This document shows, one piece after another, positions 1 to 10,289 of a stretch of DNA of 64,000 nucleotides. The notes under the pieces were generated by a model. It saw nothing but the letters and a program-made list of their open reading frames with translations, was not told the DNA's origin and searched no databases. Origin of the DNA: Naematelia aurantialba (taxonomy: Eukaryota; Basidiomycota; Tremellomycetes; Tremellales; Naemateliaceae); NCBI GenBank assembly GCA_021527695.1, contig JAKFAO010000002.1:1-64000 (forward strand), read 5' to 3'. The position numbers and the translations under genes were made by a program. Each line of letters begins with the position of its first letter. Within the stretch, counting starts at the first letter, position 1.

Positions 1-107
1 CCTAACCCCCTAACCCCCTAACCCCCTAACCCCCTAACCCCCTAACCCCCTAACCCCCTAACCCGTCCCGGAATCGGGTTGTAACCCCCTAACCCCCTAA
101 CCCCTAA
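1..107. repeat. Telomere repeat array (CCCCCTAA)n
   Basis: The left end of the window is a run of CCCCCTAA units, which is TTAGGGGG read towards the chromosome end. The array is interrupted once at about 64-82 by a short non-telomeric segment (CGTCCCGGAATCGGGTTG) and then resumes for two to three units, the last one shortened. The unit matches the telomere repeat known from Cryptococcus and relatives. The orientation shows that position 1 is the physical chromosome end or very near it. Confidence 0.97.
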
Positions 108-381
108 GCTTCGTCCATTTAGAGCAGCTGAATTCCCAGGGCAAAGTTATGTACCACCAGGACCTGTCGAGATCGACGAGGAAGTGGGCGATTCGTTCGA
201 AATCTCAGGAATCGTTGACTCTCGTCAAAATCGGCGGGGCAAGCTTGAGTATCTCGTCGAATGGTTGGGGTATGAGGGAACAGATGAGGCAGTGACTTGG
301 GAGTTGGCTGAGAATTGTGAAGGGGCCCGGGAAACCATTGAGGCGTTCCACTTGAATCATCCCGAGAAACCTGGGCCATAA
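107..381 (+). pseudogene. 5'-truncated Ty3/gypsy (chromovirus) integrase tail with chromodomain
   Basis: The frame is open from inside the last telomere repeats to a TAA stop at 379-381. It begins with a proline-rich linker typical of the end of retrotransposon integrase (about 107-190). A chromodomain follows, with the pattern Y-L-V-E-W-L-G-Y, a downstream T-W-E and a C-terminal helix. In chromoviruses this domain sits at the C terminus of Pol and directs integration to marked chromatin. Protease, reverse transcriptase, RNase H and the integrase core are all missing because the element is cut at the telomere junction. No own start codon is convincing, so this is a remnant. Confidence 0.85.
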
Positions 382-482
382 CCAGCTGAGTCGTCGAATC
401 TAATCCATATACCATGTACAGACTGATGATGCTAATTGATAATACTAAAGATACAGACATGTAGAGGCTACAGGGACTAGAT

Positions 483-1486
483 TCACTCCGAGCCTGGCCC
501 GGTATTCCCACCAGACCCACCCACCATGCCAGACCCACCTGCCTCACCCTCGCCAATAAAGTCGTCAACGATCTCGTCGAGATCCGTACCCAGTGACGTC
601 GCCAGTCGTCGAGCGCGCTGGACCATATAGGTCCGGGTCATGCCCGTGTTCTGGCGGGCGAGGGCAACAACTGAGAAGAGCTCATGGAGAGTAGCACCCA
701 ACGCAACACCCGAAGTCGTCGAAAAGGTAGGAGAACTCGTCGAGGCTTGAGGAGGTCCCGAGCCTTGGCGAAAGAGACGACTTGGTCGAGAGTAAAGCGA
801 ACAATACTTGGAGGCACAAGTCAAACACTTCACATGAGTCGAGACTCGCCAACAGGTACGCGATTCGGCCAGACAAGTATCACATTTCGGCTCGCCAGGA
901 GTCGCAGAGGGCCAGGCAGTCTGGGAATTAGCTGAGTTCTTTCTATTTTCGTCGAGAGTTGTGACGAATCGTTGAGTGCTCACCAAAATATACTGATCTG
1001 TTCTGGTCTCGTTGCGGCGGCGGCGGCGGGCCCGGGCAGAGCTGTCGGGGTTGGGCGTGGGGGTAGTGGGCTCTCCGGGCGGGAGAGTAGAGGAGTCGTG
1101 GTCAGGGGTCCGGATGTCGAAGATCTCGTCGACTTCCACAACGACTGGGTCCGAGTTGTCGGTGGCCCAAGTGGGCCCGGAACGAGACGGCTGCTGCTGC
1201 TGCTGCGGCTGCTGCCGCTGGTGGTAGGGCGGTGGGGGAGAACGGGACTGCAACCGGTTCTGACCGGACGCATAAGGAACTGGTCGAGTTAGTGAGTCCT
1301 CGTCGAGTACTCACCTAGGGCCCCAATTTCCTCGATCTCATCATCCGAATCCTCCACCACCACAACCTCGACGGGGCGTGGGCCGCCGTAGGGAACCACA
1401 GCAATGTTGTGCGCGTGGACGAACCGACCAGCAAAGCGAGTTTGCGTACTGGCACGGCGGGACGCATCTCGTCGAGTCGCGGGCAT
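483..1486 (-). CDS. Cysteine-rich hypothetical protein, antisense to the retroelement remnant
   Basis: Two open blocks on the minus strand look like one spliced gene. The first exon starts at ATG 1484-1486 and ends near 1315 at GTGAGT; it is rich in basic residues and then E/D/V. The second block runs from about 1247 to 483. An in-frame intron of 63 bases probably lies near 928-990, with GTGAGC and CTAAT..CAG signals. The protein has a Q/P-rich low-complexity stretch, then a cysteine cluster (C-x2-C, later K-C-x2-C-x4-C-S) and a Gly-rich tail. The reading phase between exon 1 and exon 2 did not close in my model, so the first junction is uncertain. Its place between the integrase tail and an LTR-like sequence suggests it may belong to the mobile element. 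Function unknown. Confidence 0.5.
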
Positions 1487-1559
1487 CCTTGAAGATTTCG
1501 TCGATGGTACCTAAGTGTCAGTAAGTCTTACCTTAAAATTTGACGTGGTAGAGAACGAG

Positions 1560-1562
<3 letters not shown>

Positions 1563-1620
<58 letters not shown>

Positions 1621-1631
1621 AAGAAAGAAGA
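1563..1631. repeat. (GA)n microsatellite
   Basis: An almost pure run of GA dinucleotides that decays into GAAAGAAAGAAG at its right end. It creates a spurious open frame of R-E repeats. The surrounding 1487-1871 interval holds no gene I can support. Confidence 0.95.
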
Positions 1632-1871
1632 GAGATGGGGAGTTCTACGGTGAGTGGTTTCGTTCTCGCCGAGTCCTTTATGGTCTGTGCTGTCGCCAGG
1701 TTACCGTGCCATCTACGCTACGGCGACTCTCGGGATTAGTCGAGCGTGGCAAGCATGGCGACGGCGACAGCGATGGCAGTGCCACTGATAGCTTGCCGCC
1801 ATGGTGCATGGTGGTGCATACGGGAGGAATGGTCTAGTCTCGCAGGAGCTCGACCATAATGGTGGGCAGAG

Positions 1872-2283
1872 TGTCATGACGGAGACGTCGTCGAGTCGTC
1901 ACGTGACTATCCACGCGACCGGGATGGCGGCATGGCTGTCACGTGGGGCTTGAGGAACTCGTCTAGGTTGAGCGAGTATCTACTCGTCTCGACGAGAGTA
2001 TATAGAATTTACCGGATTGTAGTGAGGTTCCTCAGCGATCCTCGATTGAGTCCCATAGTCCAAGACCCAACGATCTCGTTCTAACTTCGACGGGTCTACA
2101 ACCACTCATCTGAGTTCTTCTAGATCACCCAAGTCTCAGTCCACGTCCCCCAACTCCACGTCCCAGTCCCAAGTCAAGGCTTTCCTCATTCTCTCAACGA
2201 GTTCGTGCGGAACTCGTCCAATTCCAAGCCAGTCGTTGTGCAGCGGTCCCAGGTCGCCGAAGTTAGACCGGAGCATCGTGACA
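1872..2283 (+). mobile_element. LTR-like sequence, Ty3/gypsy type (candidate)
   Basis: The segment begins TGTCATGA and ends TCGTGACA, an imperfect terminal inverted repeat of the TG..CA kind. It has a TATA-like GAGTATATAGAA near 1997. Its last ~60 bases are clearly related to the last ~60 bases of the segment ending at 49876, and in both places the similarity stops at GTGACA. In position it could be the 3' LTR of the element whose integrase tail lies at 107-381. No target-site duplication is seen. An alternative right end at 2430 (..TAACA followed by TGGCGCAGTCGGGG, a primer-binding-site-like start) would make it a 5' or solo LTR of another element. The rest up to 2745 shows only a G16 tract at 2643-2658. 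Confidence 0.5.
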
Positions 2284-2745
2284 CTCAAGCCATCACTACT
2301 TGGGACAGGTTCGTGACATCTTGGCCATGACAGTCGATCACGCCTTCAATCACTGCATGCCGATCACGCCGCCAAAAACAGCATGACAATCATGCCCTGA
2401 CGGACCGCGGGCACATCCGCCCATGTAACATGGCGCAGTCGGGGTACAAGGTCTCATGTACCTCTCAGACACAACAGCTCTTCAGCCTAACTTCCCTATG
2501 ATATCTAGCCAGTCGACCACCTTATCGCCTAGCATACACCAGCGTTTGTATTTTAGTATGTTGTGTTTGATCTATTTGAGTAATCGTCATTCTCTTCACC
2601 AAGCTCAGAAACGCAACCCACACACATGTTACATTCGGGAAAGGGGGGGGGGGGGGGGCGGGGCATGGAAACGTGTAAGACAGTCGGAGAAGCTATGCAA
2701 TGTGAGACGACAAAGTAGAGGGGAAGCCGCATCGGATTTCAACAA

Positions 2746-3767
2746 TTATGCATCAGCTCTCAATCCACATGAGAATCCCCTGATGCGCGCCTGAACTGTC
2801 TGAGTGTAGTGCCAAGCGATCAGAGCGGGATCAGGGGCGTCAGATGGGTCTCCGCGGAATATCGCGGGAGGTAGAGCCTTGCCGTTGAGGGAGCGCTCCC
2901 AATCATTGGATGCGTTAAAGTAGTGAACATAGAACGTGTCGCCCTTGAGTGACTGTTAGTCTCCAAGCATGTTGTGCCAGTCGAGTCCTCACCTTGCGGT
3001 AGAGGGACCACATGAGAGCATTGTAGAAGCTATGTAGGCTCCTGTCAAGGAAGATGCCGGCCTTTGGATGAAACATATCGCCTTCATCGCCATCAATTTG
3101 CTCATATACCTGCATCCGTGAACACTGACTTCAACTAGAAGACTTCGGATCAGGGCTTACATCTTCTCGGCCATAGGGGATGATATGCGAGGCATGACAG
3201 TACGTGAAATCATGCTCGCTCACAGGACAGTGATGGTCGCGGATAGCAACCGCCATGCTGAACTGGGACTACGTTTGATGAGCAGCTGACAAAGCATTCG
3301 ACCTCTCATACCTGATCTGTGGAATCGTGCGACGAGGAGGTTGTGGTTGTCACTGGCACCCCTGAGGCTGGACGAACTCGGGCGAAATATGACGGTCCTG
3401 TCTTGAATCGGACCTCACTATTTTTGCCTGATTGTAGAAGATGAGCGCAAGAAGACAGAATCCATGGAGAGCACGCGCAAATCAACGCACCTTGTTCAAT
3501 GTATCTGTACGTTCCAGCCACGGGGACGTCATCCAGATTGACTGGTTGACCGCTGTTGGGGTCAATGATACTACCGGGGTGCTGGGTGTCCGCTTCGACC
3601 AGTAACGAGACGACGAAAGAGACGTAGCCCCATGTGTTGTCGCCGCACGAGGCAAGGAAGCTAATGGGGAACCTGGCAATTTTTGTGTCGAGGACGGAAA
3701 GGATTGTTATAATGCCGGCTCTGGGCCATTTACCGATAGCTAGCATGTAGGTCTTCTCGCCGGGCAT
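2746..3767 (-). CDS. HNH-nuclease-domain protein (HNH_2-like), subtelomeric family
   Basis: Five exons join in phase: 3491-3767, 3312-3427, 3161-3268, 2993-3109 and 2746-2943, giving 271 residues. All four introns have GT..AG ends. Residues ~132-205 carry the HNH_2-type signature: C-P-V-S near an H-D-F, then H-A-S-H-I-I-P-Y, then F-L-D-R-S-L-H. The first two give candidate metal and catalytic histidines. After that comes a conserved-looking block ending L-I-A-W-H-Y. The N-terminal ~95 residues carry a P-V-A-G-T-Y element but no domain I recognise. Proteins of this design are common and multicopy in basidiomycete genomes; nuclease activity is presumed from the fold only. The gene is the first complete host-type gene from the telomere. 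A copy of the dispersed hairpin repeat lies just upstream of its ATG. Confidence 0.8.
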
Positions 3768-3810
3768 GACAGAGGCTTAGGGAGCATGCCAAAGGCTAGA
3801 GAGACGAGAA

Positions 3811-3915
3811 GAAGACCGCACTGGCGCGTTCCTCGAGCGGGTGAAGGCGCGCACCCCAACAGGTGGAGGTCGGGTTCCCACGGTTGTCTACTCTGACCCT
3901 TTCCCACGGTTGTAG
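3811..3915 (+). repeat. Dispersed hairpin repeat, copy 1 (long form: hairpin + CACGGTTG block)
   Basis: The hairpin part (about 3815-3846) reads GCACTGGCGCGTTC then CTCGAGCGGGTGA. It is followed by CAACAGGTGGAGGTCGGG and two copies of TTCCCACGGTTGT (about 3875 and 3901). The same arrangement recurs at 16155-16337, and the hairpin alone recurs at seven other places. It lies about 45-150 bases upstream of the ATG of the minus-strand HNH gene, so it could be part of that promoter or 5' leader. Confidence 0.75.
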
Positions 3916-5119
3916 CTGGTAACCTTCGTGGTCGCAGGTGTTATCGAGTGATGAAAATACTAGATACCTCCCGTATTGACACGATCCCTCTCGACGATCG
4001 CGCCCGAGCAGTCTATACTCCACTCAGTCGAAGTCGAGGCCTAGACTGTCGACGCGGGTGCTGAGGGCCACGTCCTCAACTGATGGGGAAGGACTGATGG
4101 GATCGTCGACGTCCAGGTTCGCTAAGGCTTGCTTATTAGTCAAGGTGGAAATAGCCTTTACGATCAACGATACAACTGTAACTGTGGGTTAGTGAGAAAT
4201 GAGACGCCGGAACTGTCCAATTGTTACCAATAAGGCTCGTAAACAGCTCGGCCACCTAAAGACTTGCACGCCTAACTCTGCTGCGCGCGATTGTCGACGG
4301 TCTAAGGGTGGACGACTACTGGCGGGTGATCCATAATGGTTCATGGATGTCGAGTGCAACGATAAACGGGAACCCTACGAACTCAAGGGCTGTATGGCTA
4401 TATGGCAAGACTACGGCGGAAACAACATCTATCCGCATGCTGTGAAATAATCACGGAACGCGCGCAGAGCTACCTGTCGTCAGCCCGCGAGGCTGGGTGC
4501 AAGCACCAAGGTAAATGCTGAGCAGCCTCTTCGTAGCGAGCCTTCTGCGCTTCAGCGGCCGGAATGAAGGGTCTGCGCAGTGAGCGCCAGACACCTAGAA
4601 ACTCCGCGAGTTGGGTGCGCAGTTGGCGCAGTCTGAGGGTGACAGCGAAATTCCCTGATGTAGTGGCGAGCGGATACTCTCCTCAAGATAGTGACCACCC
4701 CTATTTGCGTGTATACCAGAGTGCTGTGCATGTTGGGCACAGAGTCTCTTCCGCCTCTAGCAAGAACATTTGGCATCATGAAAAACTTTCAGAAAGACAC
4801 AACAAGCTGCAGCTAGGACGTCTGTTCATGTCGGTAATTCCTGCCCTCGCTGGCGATAATCACGCCGCTGCTGTTGCAAACTCTACGATCCTCGTCCTGC
4901 AAGGCAATGATTATAATTGGGGGAAACCTCAGCTGGCGTCGCACACATGGATGGAACCACTGGTAGGCAGTCTCCATTCACGCTATCAAAAGCGTAATAT
5001 GCTGACCACACCTTGTCCTCTAGGCCGTCATCCTAATCATGCTCGCATCTATGTACTGCAATCGCATGCACAGCTACTCCATTCTCCCTCCTTCTTGGCG
5101 GCGCGGACACGGGTGTGAG
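3916..5119. other. Intergenic, no gene supported
   Basis: Open frames here (for example 4564-5118) have no recognisable domain, no codon or splice pattern of a gene, and overlap the start of the PAP2 gene. I see no repeat, RNA gene or mobile-element end. Confidence 0.6.
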
Positions 5120-6205
5120 ATGACGCACACACCACGCGACTCATTCGACCATTCCAGGCCCACCTCTCCCGATCTCTTCGCCGAGGACGGCGACACCCAC
5201 CTTGACTCCTACACCTTACCCACAAATTATTCTCTCTCTAAACAGTGTCCGTCCAAAACCCGCTATTGCTGCGGCCTGCAAGTGCATACGCCCAACTCGA
5301 GCCGTTTTGAGAATCATCTCCACTCTCGCGTGATACAGAAGTTCCCCTTTCTGGTCGAAATGTTCTACTGGATAATCAACTTCGCCTTCTACTCCCTCAG
5401 TCGCACCGTATGTCAGAAAACTTTTGACGCTGAGAATGTCTGGAATGTAGCGCAACACCACGCTGAATCGATCCTGCATTTCGAGCACGCCTCCTGGGCG
5501 TCCTTCATTTTCCCACTGAGCGAGGTCGACTTCCAGCGCTGGTTTATGAATCGTCACATCGGCGCGCTTACCTTCCTGAACCGCGCCTACTCGCTCTTCC
5601 ATATCCCCGGCACCGTCGCGTTCATTGGTTGGTACTACTTCGCTGCGCCGACACACGCGCACTTTGCGGTGGTCCGGCGAACTATGACACTCAGCAACGC
5701 CATCGCATTTGTCATCTTCACGTTCTATCCCGTGATGCCTCCGCGGCTGTTTCCCGCCAGGTATGGCTTTGTGGACACGGTGCACCGCGACCAGGCAGAA
5801 TCTGTCTGGCAGCGCGGTTCCTACGTCAACTCCCTCGGCGCCATGCCTTCCTTGCACTTCGTCTACGCAAGCTTCATCGGCGCTGTAGCACTTTGGCATG
5901 GACTCGTGACATGCGACCGATGGTCCCGATCCAACTCGTCTTCCTCGTTCACGCTCGCTCTTCGCAGGCTGCCCTACGTGCTCGTTGGCGTCGGCTACCC
6001 CCTGATGGTGCTAACGGCCATTATTGCCACTGCGAACCACTTCTGGGCTGACGTGGTTGCCGCGCTGTGTGTGATTGCGGTCGCATTTTTGGGGAATACG
6101 GTCTTGATTAGCCTCTTACCCGTGGAGGACCTCCTGCTGTGGATGCTGAGGCTGGAGAAGCCCGTGCCGACGACAGGGGCGTCGTGGAAGGAGGTCAGGG
6201 ATTAG
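5120..6205 (+). CDS. PAP2-superfamily integral membrane protein (Aur1/Ipt1-type phosphatase/transferase fold)
   Basis: A single frame of 361 residues is read from ATG 5120. The C-terminal two thirds are strongly hydrophobic, with about five to six membrane segments. They carry the PAP2_3 signature: F-Y-P-V-M-P-P-R, then S-L-G-A-M-P-S-L-H (active-site S-x-H) and a later A-N-H-F-W-A-D, the H-x3-D motif. Family members remove or transfer phosphate groups on lipids such as inositol phosphoceramide. The N-terminal ~70 residues look less family-like. Between 5247 and 5330 an alternative frame fits better, so an unrecognised intron or a one-base frameshift near 5325 is possible. Specific substrate unknown. 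Confidence 0.82.
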   Translation: MTHTPRDSFDHSRPTSPDLFAEDGDTHLDSYTLPTNYSLSKQCPSKTRYCCGLQVHTPNSSRFENHLHSRVIQKFPFLVEMFYWIINFAFYSLSRTVCQKTFDAENVWNVAQHHAESILHFEHASWASFIFPLSEVDFQRWFMNRHIGALTFLNRAYSLFHIPGTVAFIGWYYFAAPTHAHFAVVRRTMTLSNAIAFVIFTFYPVMPPRLFPARYGFVDTVHRDQAESVWQRGSYVNSLGAMPSLHFVYASFIGAVALWHGLVTCDRWSRSNSSSSFTLALRRLPYVLVGVGYPLMVLTAIIATANHFWADVVAALCVIAVAFLGNTVLISLLPVEDLLLWMLRLEKPVPTTGASWKEVRD

Positions 6206-6999
6206 GGGGTCAGGAACTGCAGTACGAAGTTGTGGCTTGGTGATTCCAGGCCACTTGTCTAGTTATGCGAGTGGATCGTGACAAAAGCATCCTTCTTCCT
6301 CCTGTCGATCGTTTGCCAGCGAGACGCTTCGGAAGTCACACGCACGCATCGGACAAATGCCTCGAGGGTTCCCAGTGATTCGTTTGTGTCTGCAGCCGTG
6401 CAGCAACTACTGCTGCTAACAGCTGCGAGGGACAATCCTGGCTAGACAAGAGTTGCCATTTCTAACACTCAATCAGAGGGCTAGGTAAGGTATCAAGGTC
6501 GAATGCGTTGGGAGTGTTATGATCCGAACGATCACAAATGGTGATCATCCTGCGCCGGGCTTGACTTCGAGCTTGAGGAAGGAGTCTAGTGATAAGTCGC
6601 CCTCGTCAAGACTGACGGCAGCATGTGACGGGGCGCACGAGCTTCAATTGCAGCACAAGCAATGTAGTCGGGGACGACCACAGGCAAGAGCAGCCTGTGC
6701 AATTGTACGCCTCATACACCTAAAGGTCATGTGGTCTACAACGAAGACATTGCACCCGACTCGGCTAACTAAAATATCCACCAGCGATACCAGTTCAAGT
6801 CTTACTACAATCTGACCCCTTGAACTCGAATGTCATTGTGGAACACTAGGCATTTGACAGTGTAATCGGACTAGAGACATCTCCTAACTCTTTGAAATCG
6901 CGTTGCCGGCGGCGCCTTCAGACCGTGTGGGCGTAATCCATGCCCTTCCCATCGCCAGTAGGGCCATTGCGAGTGCTACAAGTTGTCTGGCGACCTCCC
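6206..6999. other. Intergenic, no gene supported
   Basis: This is 3' flank of the PAP2 gene and of the convergent aminotransferase gene. Short open frames show no domain or splice pattern. No repeat seen. Confidence 0.6.
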
Positions 7000-8297
7000 T
7001 CAGACTACAGTCCTTACAGCCTCATCCAAACAGTGGCAGAAATACCCAACGTTCTCACTGGTCAATCCGGGCATCGCTATCCTTCCGCTGTTCGGCATGT
7101 AAATATGCTTTGTCCGCATGTACGCCGCTTGATTGGGCGTGAGACCTGTGTATGAGAACATCCCAATCTGGCCTAGTATATGATCCCATCTACCCGGCGT
7201 TCCTAGTCTTCTTAGTTCTCCTACAACTGCTTGGCGCATGGATCGTATACGACTACTCATGCTGATCATATCCTGGCACCATTGCTCGTTGAGTTTCGGA
7301 TCATGGACAATGACAGCAGCGATAGTCGCGCCGTATCGACCTGGAGTCGAAATTTCTTTTCGAGAGATCCATTCGAGTTGTGATTCTACGTTACGTGCGT
7401 GGGCATGGTCTGAAGTCACGATGTGAAGTGCGCCGACCCGTTCACCATATAGCCCCATATTCTTAGAGAATGATTGACAAACGATGCCGGGTGAACTAAG
7501 TGTATCGAGAAGGTGCCGGACGGCCCATGCGTCGTTATCAAGGTCTCCAGATGCGAAGCCTTGATATGCAGTGTCGAGAACTGGGACGAGTTGACGCTCG
7601 CGTATGACTCGACCGATGATATCCCATTGATAACGAGTCAAGTCGCATCCGGTCGGATTGTGGGCACACGCGTGAAGGATGAACACGCTTCCCGGCGAAG
7701 CTGTCTGGATCGATTCGAGCATACCCTCGAAATCCACATTCCTGGTCGCCCCGTCCCAGTATGGGTACTCGTTCACTTGGAAGCCTGCGTGTGCAAAGAT
7801 CTGTCGGTGATTCGGCCAAGATGGTCTGGATACGTAGACGGTAGCATCCGGCGAGTGGAACTGACGGATAAACATCGCTGCAGTATGTATCGCACCAGTT
7901 CCAGCTATTGTTTGCAGGGTCGCAACTTGGCCTTGTTCGAGAAGGCGGGATTGCGTGCCGAAGATTACCTTTTGTGCTGCCAGTCGAAACGCTGGGAGTC
8001 CGATGAGGGGGAGATACTCGTGCCCGATAGATAGTTCTGGGAGCCGTTTTTTGGCCATCCTGACTGAAGGCAAGATCCATGCATCGCTGGTGCCGTGTCG
8101 ATACACTCCTCCTGCCAGAGTCATCTTTAATGGTGCTGCCAGGAACAGTGAGGTCAGCTTTACAGATCACTAGGAAGCGACGCACATTCGTCTCGCTCAA
8201 ATGCCGCTTCCAAGTCGAAAACAGCATCTCGGTCGGCGAAGGGTACATGGGCGAATAAAGTGGTCTGAGAGACCATCGTGGATGTCGGTGCTGGCAT
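7000..8297 (-). CDS. Aspartate aminotransferase-like PLP enzyme (class I/II)
   Basis: Two exons, 8186-8297 and 7000-8135, are joined by a 50-base GTGCGT..CAG intron and give 415 residues. The N terminus matches the aspartate/tyrosine aminotransferase start (A-G-G-V-Y-R). Downstream come A-H-N-P-T-G-C-D (the Asn that contacts PLP), D-T-A-Y-Q-G-F, and the lysine motif S-F-S-K-N-M-G-L-Y-G-E-R-V-G. Near the end is S-G-R-I, with the substrate carboxylate-binding Arg. It would swap amino groups between an amino acid and a 2-oxo acid; the exact substrate is not fixed by sequence. It has no obvious mitochondrial presequence. It is transcribed divergently from a threonine aldolase-like gene with about 330 bases between the start codons, suggesting shared control of amino-acid breakdown. 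Confidence 0.9.
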
Positions 8298-8630
8298 TTC
8301 GGACTGCAAGATCCTAAGCAGCTCGGAATTCTTCGCTTTTAGACAGTCGCCTCAAGGCAAAATATCAAATGCCTGAAAACCGACCTGTTGGTCATTGTCC
8401 GACGGATTTCCGAGTTGTGCTTATCGGTGCTTTAGCACCCCGTGTTTTGCAATCAGAAGACGATAGAGACACCAAATCTCGTAAGTAGCTCGGTTTTCCT
8501 TCGGAGTCGCGACGTCGCACCTTTGTTTGCACCGACGTCGGAGCTCTTAGCCTTTGGCATTTATGTTGAAACAGCATACAGGTCGCTTCGCCGTCAGATC
8601 ATTGGGCTCACTCCAGCAACACCTAGCAAC
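8298..8630. promoter_or_regulatory. Bidirectional intergenic region between two PLP-enzyme genes
   Basis: About 330 bases separate the ATG of the minus-strand aminotransferase from the first plausible ATG of the plus-strand aldolase. No clear TATA box is seen. The divergent layout is the only evidence for shared regulation. Confidence 0.4.
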
Positions 8631-10142
8631 ATGGACAACCGATCAGAGGTCACGGTTGAGGTTGGAGGTGAACATAATGTGGCGATGATGAAGGCGGTCA
8701 GGAGGAATTTCACGAGTCTGTCCAACTGAGCAAGAACTTACCAAAACCTAGCTGACTTTGACGTCTCTCTCGTTTGTCACGAACTCAAAGGCGACACAAT
8801 AACCATTCCGACCGACGCGCAACTCCTCTCTGTTCTCCGTGCCTCCCGGGGAGATTCCTTCAATGGACATGACGCCACGACTGCAGAGCTGGAAGCTCGA
8901 GTCGCAAACTTATGTGGCAAAGAGGCTGGCCTTTTCTGTTCCAGTGGGACAATGGCTAATCGTAAGGCAAGCGATGACTGGAGTATCTCACGAAGATAGA
9001 AATCGCGGTGCGGACTTCATTACACCAGCCTCCATATAGTGTGATTCTCGATCACAGAGCCCATGCTCATAGAATGGAAGGTCGGTCACATTACCTCGAC
9101 TAAGTCACCGACGATATTGATGGGTTCGTTTAGCTGGAGGTATGGCCACGATATCACAAGCCATGACTCTCCAAGTGATTCCTTCCAACAGTCACCATTT
9201 GACGGTAGCCGATATCGAACCCCAGCTTTGCCTCGGAGATGAGATCAGTATCGCTCCAACCAAACTCATTTGCCTGGAGAATACTCTCGCAGGCACGGTT
9301 TACCCTCAAGATGAGATAATCAAGATCAGCGCTCTGGCAAAACGACACGGGATTGTCATGCATCTTGATGGGGCGAGGTTGTGGCACGCCGCGGCTAAAA
9401 TACTGGAGCTGGAGGGGAAGGACCTGTGTCGAGAGGAGAATCTACAGACCGTGTGAGGAAAGCAATCCGGGGGAGAAACAGGCTGAGTTGGAACAGTATG
9501 ACGGCTCTGGCAGCACCGTTCGATTCAGCGAGTGTCTGCCTTTCAAAGGGAATTGGGGCACCTATCGGATCGTGAGTTGCGACTCTGCTGAAATTACATC
9601 CAGGTGCTCAAATGCCCTTTCACTCTTCTCGCAACATGTAGCATCCTCGTCGGCTCTCGAGAGTTCATCAAGCGTGCAGGACGTATCCGTAAATGTCTCG
9701 GCGGTGCCATGCGTCAGTCAGGCTCGATTGCAGCCATGGCAGATTACGCTATCACTCACCATTTCCCGCGTCTCCCTCGAACTCATACCCTTGCGGAGCG
9801 TTTAGCGGGGGGGTTGAAAGAGCTGGGATGTTTGATAATGATACCGGTGGAGACAAATATGGTGACACCTTTATGAGATTCTGAACCTCGTGCTGAGTCC
9901 CGGCATAGGTCTTTTTCGACCCCACTCCAATTGGACTAACGCTATCCGATGTCAGGGCACGGCTACAAGCACTGCCTGATCCGATTATTATTGCTAGGCC
10001 ACGATGTGTGATTCATCATCAGACCAGTCCTCAGACCATCGAGGACTTTATAGAGTGTGTGCGGGAAATGAAGTTGGAACTGGAGGGTAGTAAACAGACG
10101 CATGGGCAAGCTAAAGAAGCTGTCTCTCTGACAGGATACTAG
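8631..10142 (+). CDS. L-threonine aldolase-like / beta-eliminating lyase family PLP enzyme
   Basis: Several exons carry a complete low-specificity threonine aldolase core. They show G-D-T-I-T-I-P-T, then C-S-S-G-T-M-A-N-Q (intron 8962-8999 inside it) and L-D-H-R-A-H-A-H with the PLP-stacking histidine. After these come L-I-C-L-E-N-T, H-L-D-G-A-R-L-W, the lysine motif S-V-C-L-S-K-G-I-G-A-P and M-R-Q-S-G-S. Further introns lie at about 9090-9134, 9427-9499, 9573-9641 and 9862-9913. The last exon ends with TAG at 10140-10142. The enzyme would cleave threonine or another beta-hydroxy amino acid to glycine plus an aldehyde. The first exon is not resolved: ATG 8631 is the nearest start, but the join into the core does not keep frame, so the start is uncertain. 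Confidence 0.85.
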
Positions 10143-10289
10143 ACGATGCACAGACGTAGCGTTAGTAGCATTGTTTTCCAATGACTCTGGGTTTCCAATG
10201 ATTTGTTGGTGTCTGCTGGAAAAATGTCTTGGCGGTTGGGAAAATAGCTCCCGACTTTGGCCCTCTCCCTATCGATTCTTGCATGCTCC

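Noticed and set aside
1515..1739. Open frame with R-E repeats
   Set aside because: Produced by the GA microsatellite; no other protein-like features.
2431..2451. Primer-binding-site-like TGGCGCAGTCGGGGTACAAGG after ..TAACA
   Set aside because: Plausible for a retroelement, but no gag follows and the competing LTR end at 2283 is better supported by the second copy; kept only as an alternative.
4564..5118. Open frame of 184 codons on the plus strand
   Set aside because: No domain, no splice logic, and it overlaps the PAP2 start region.
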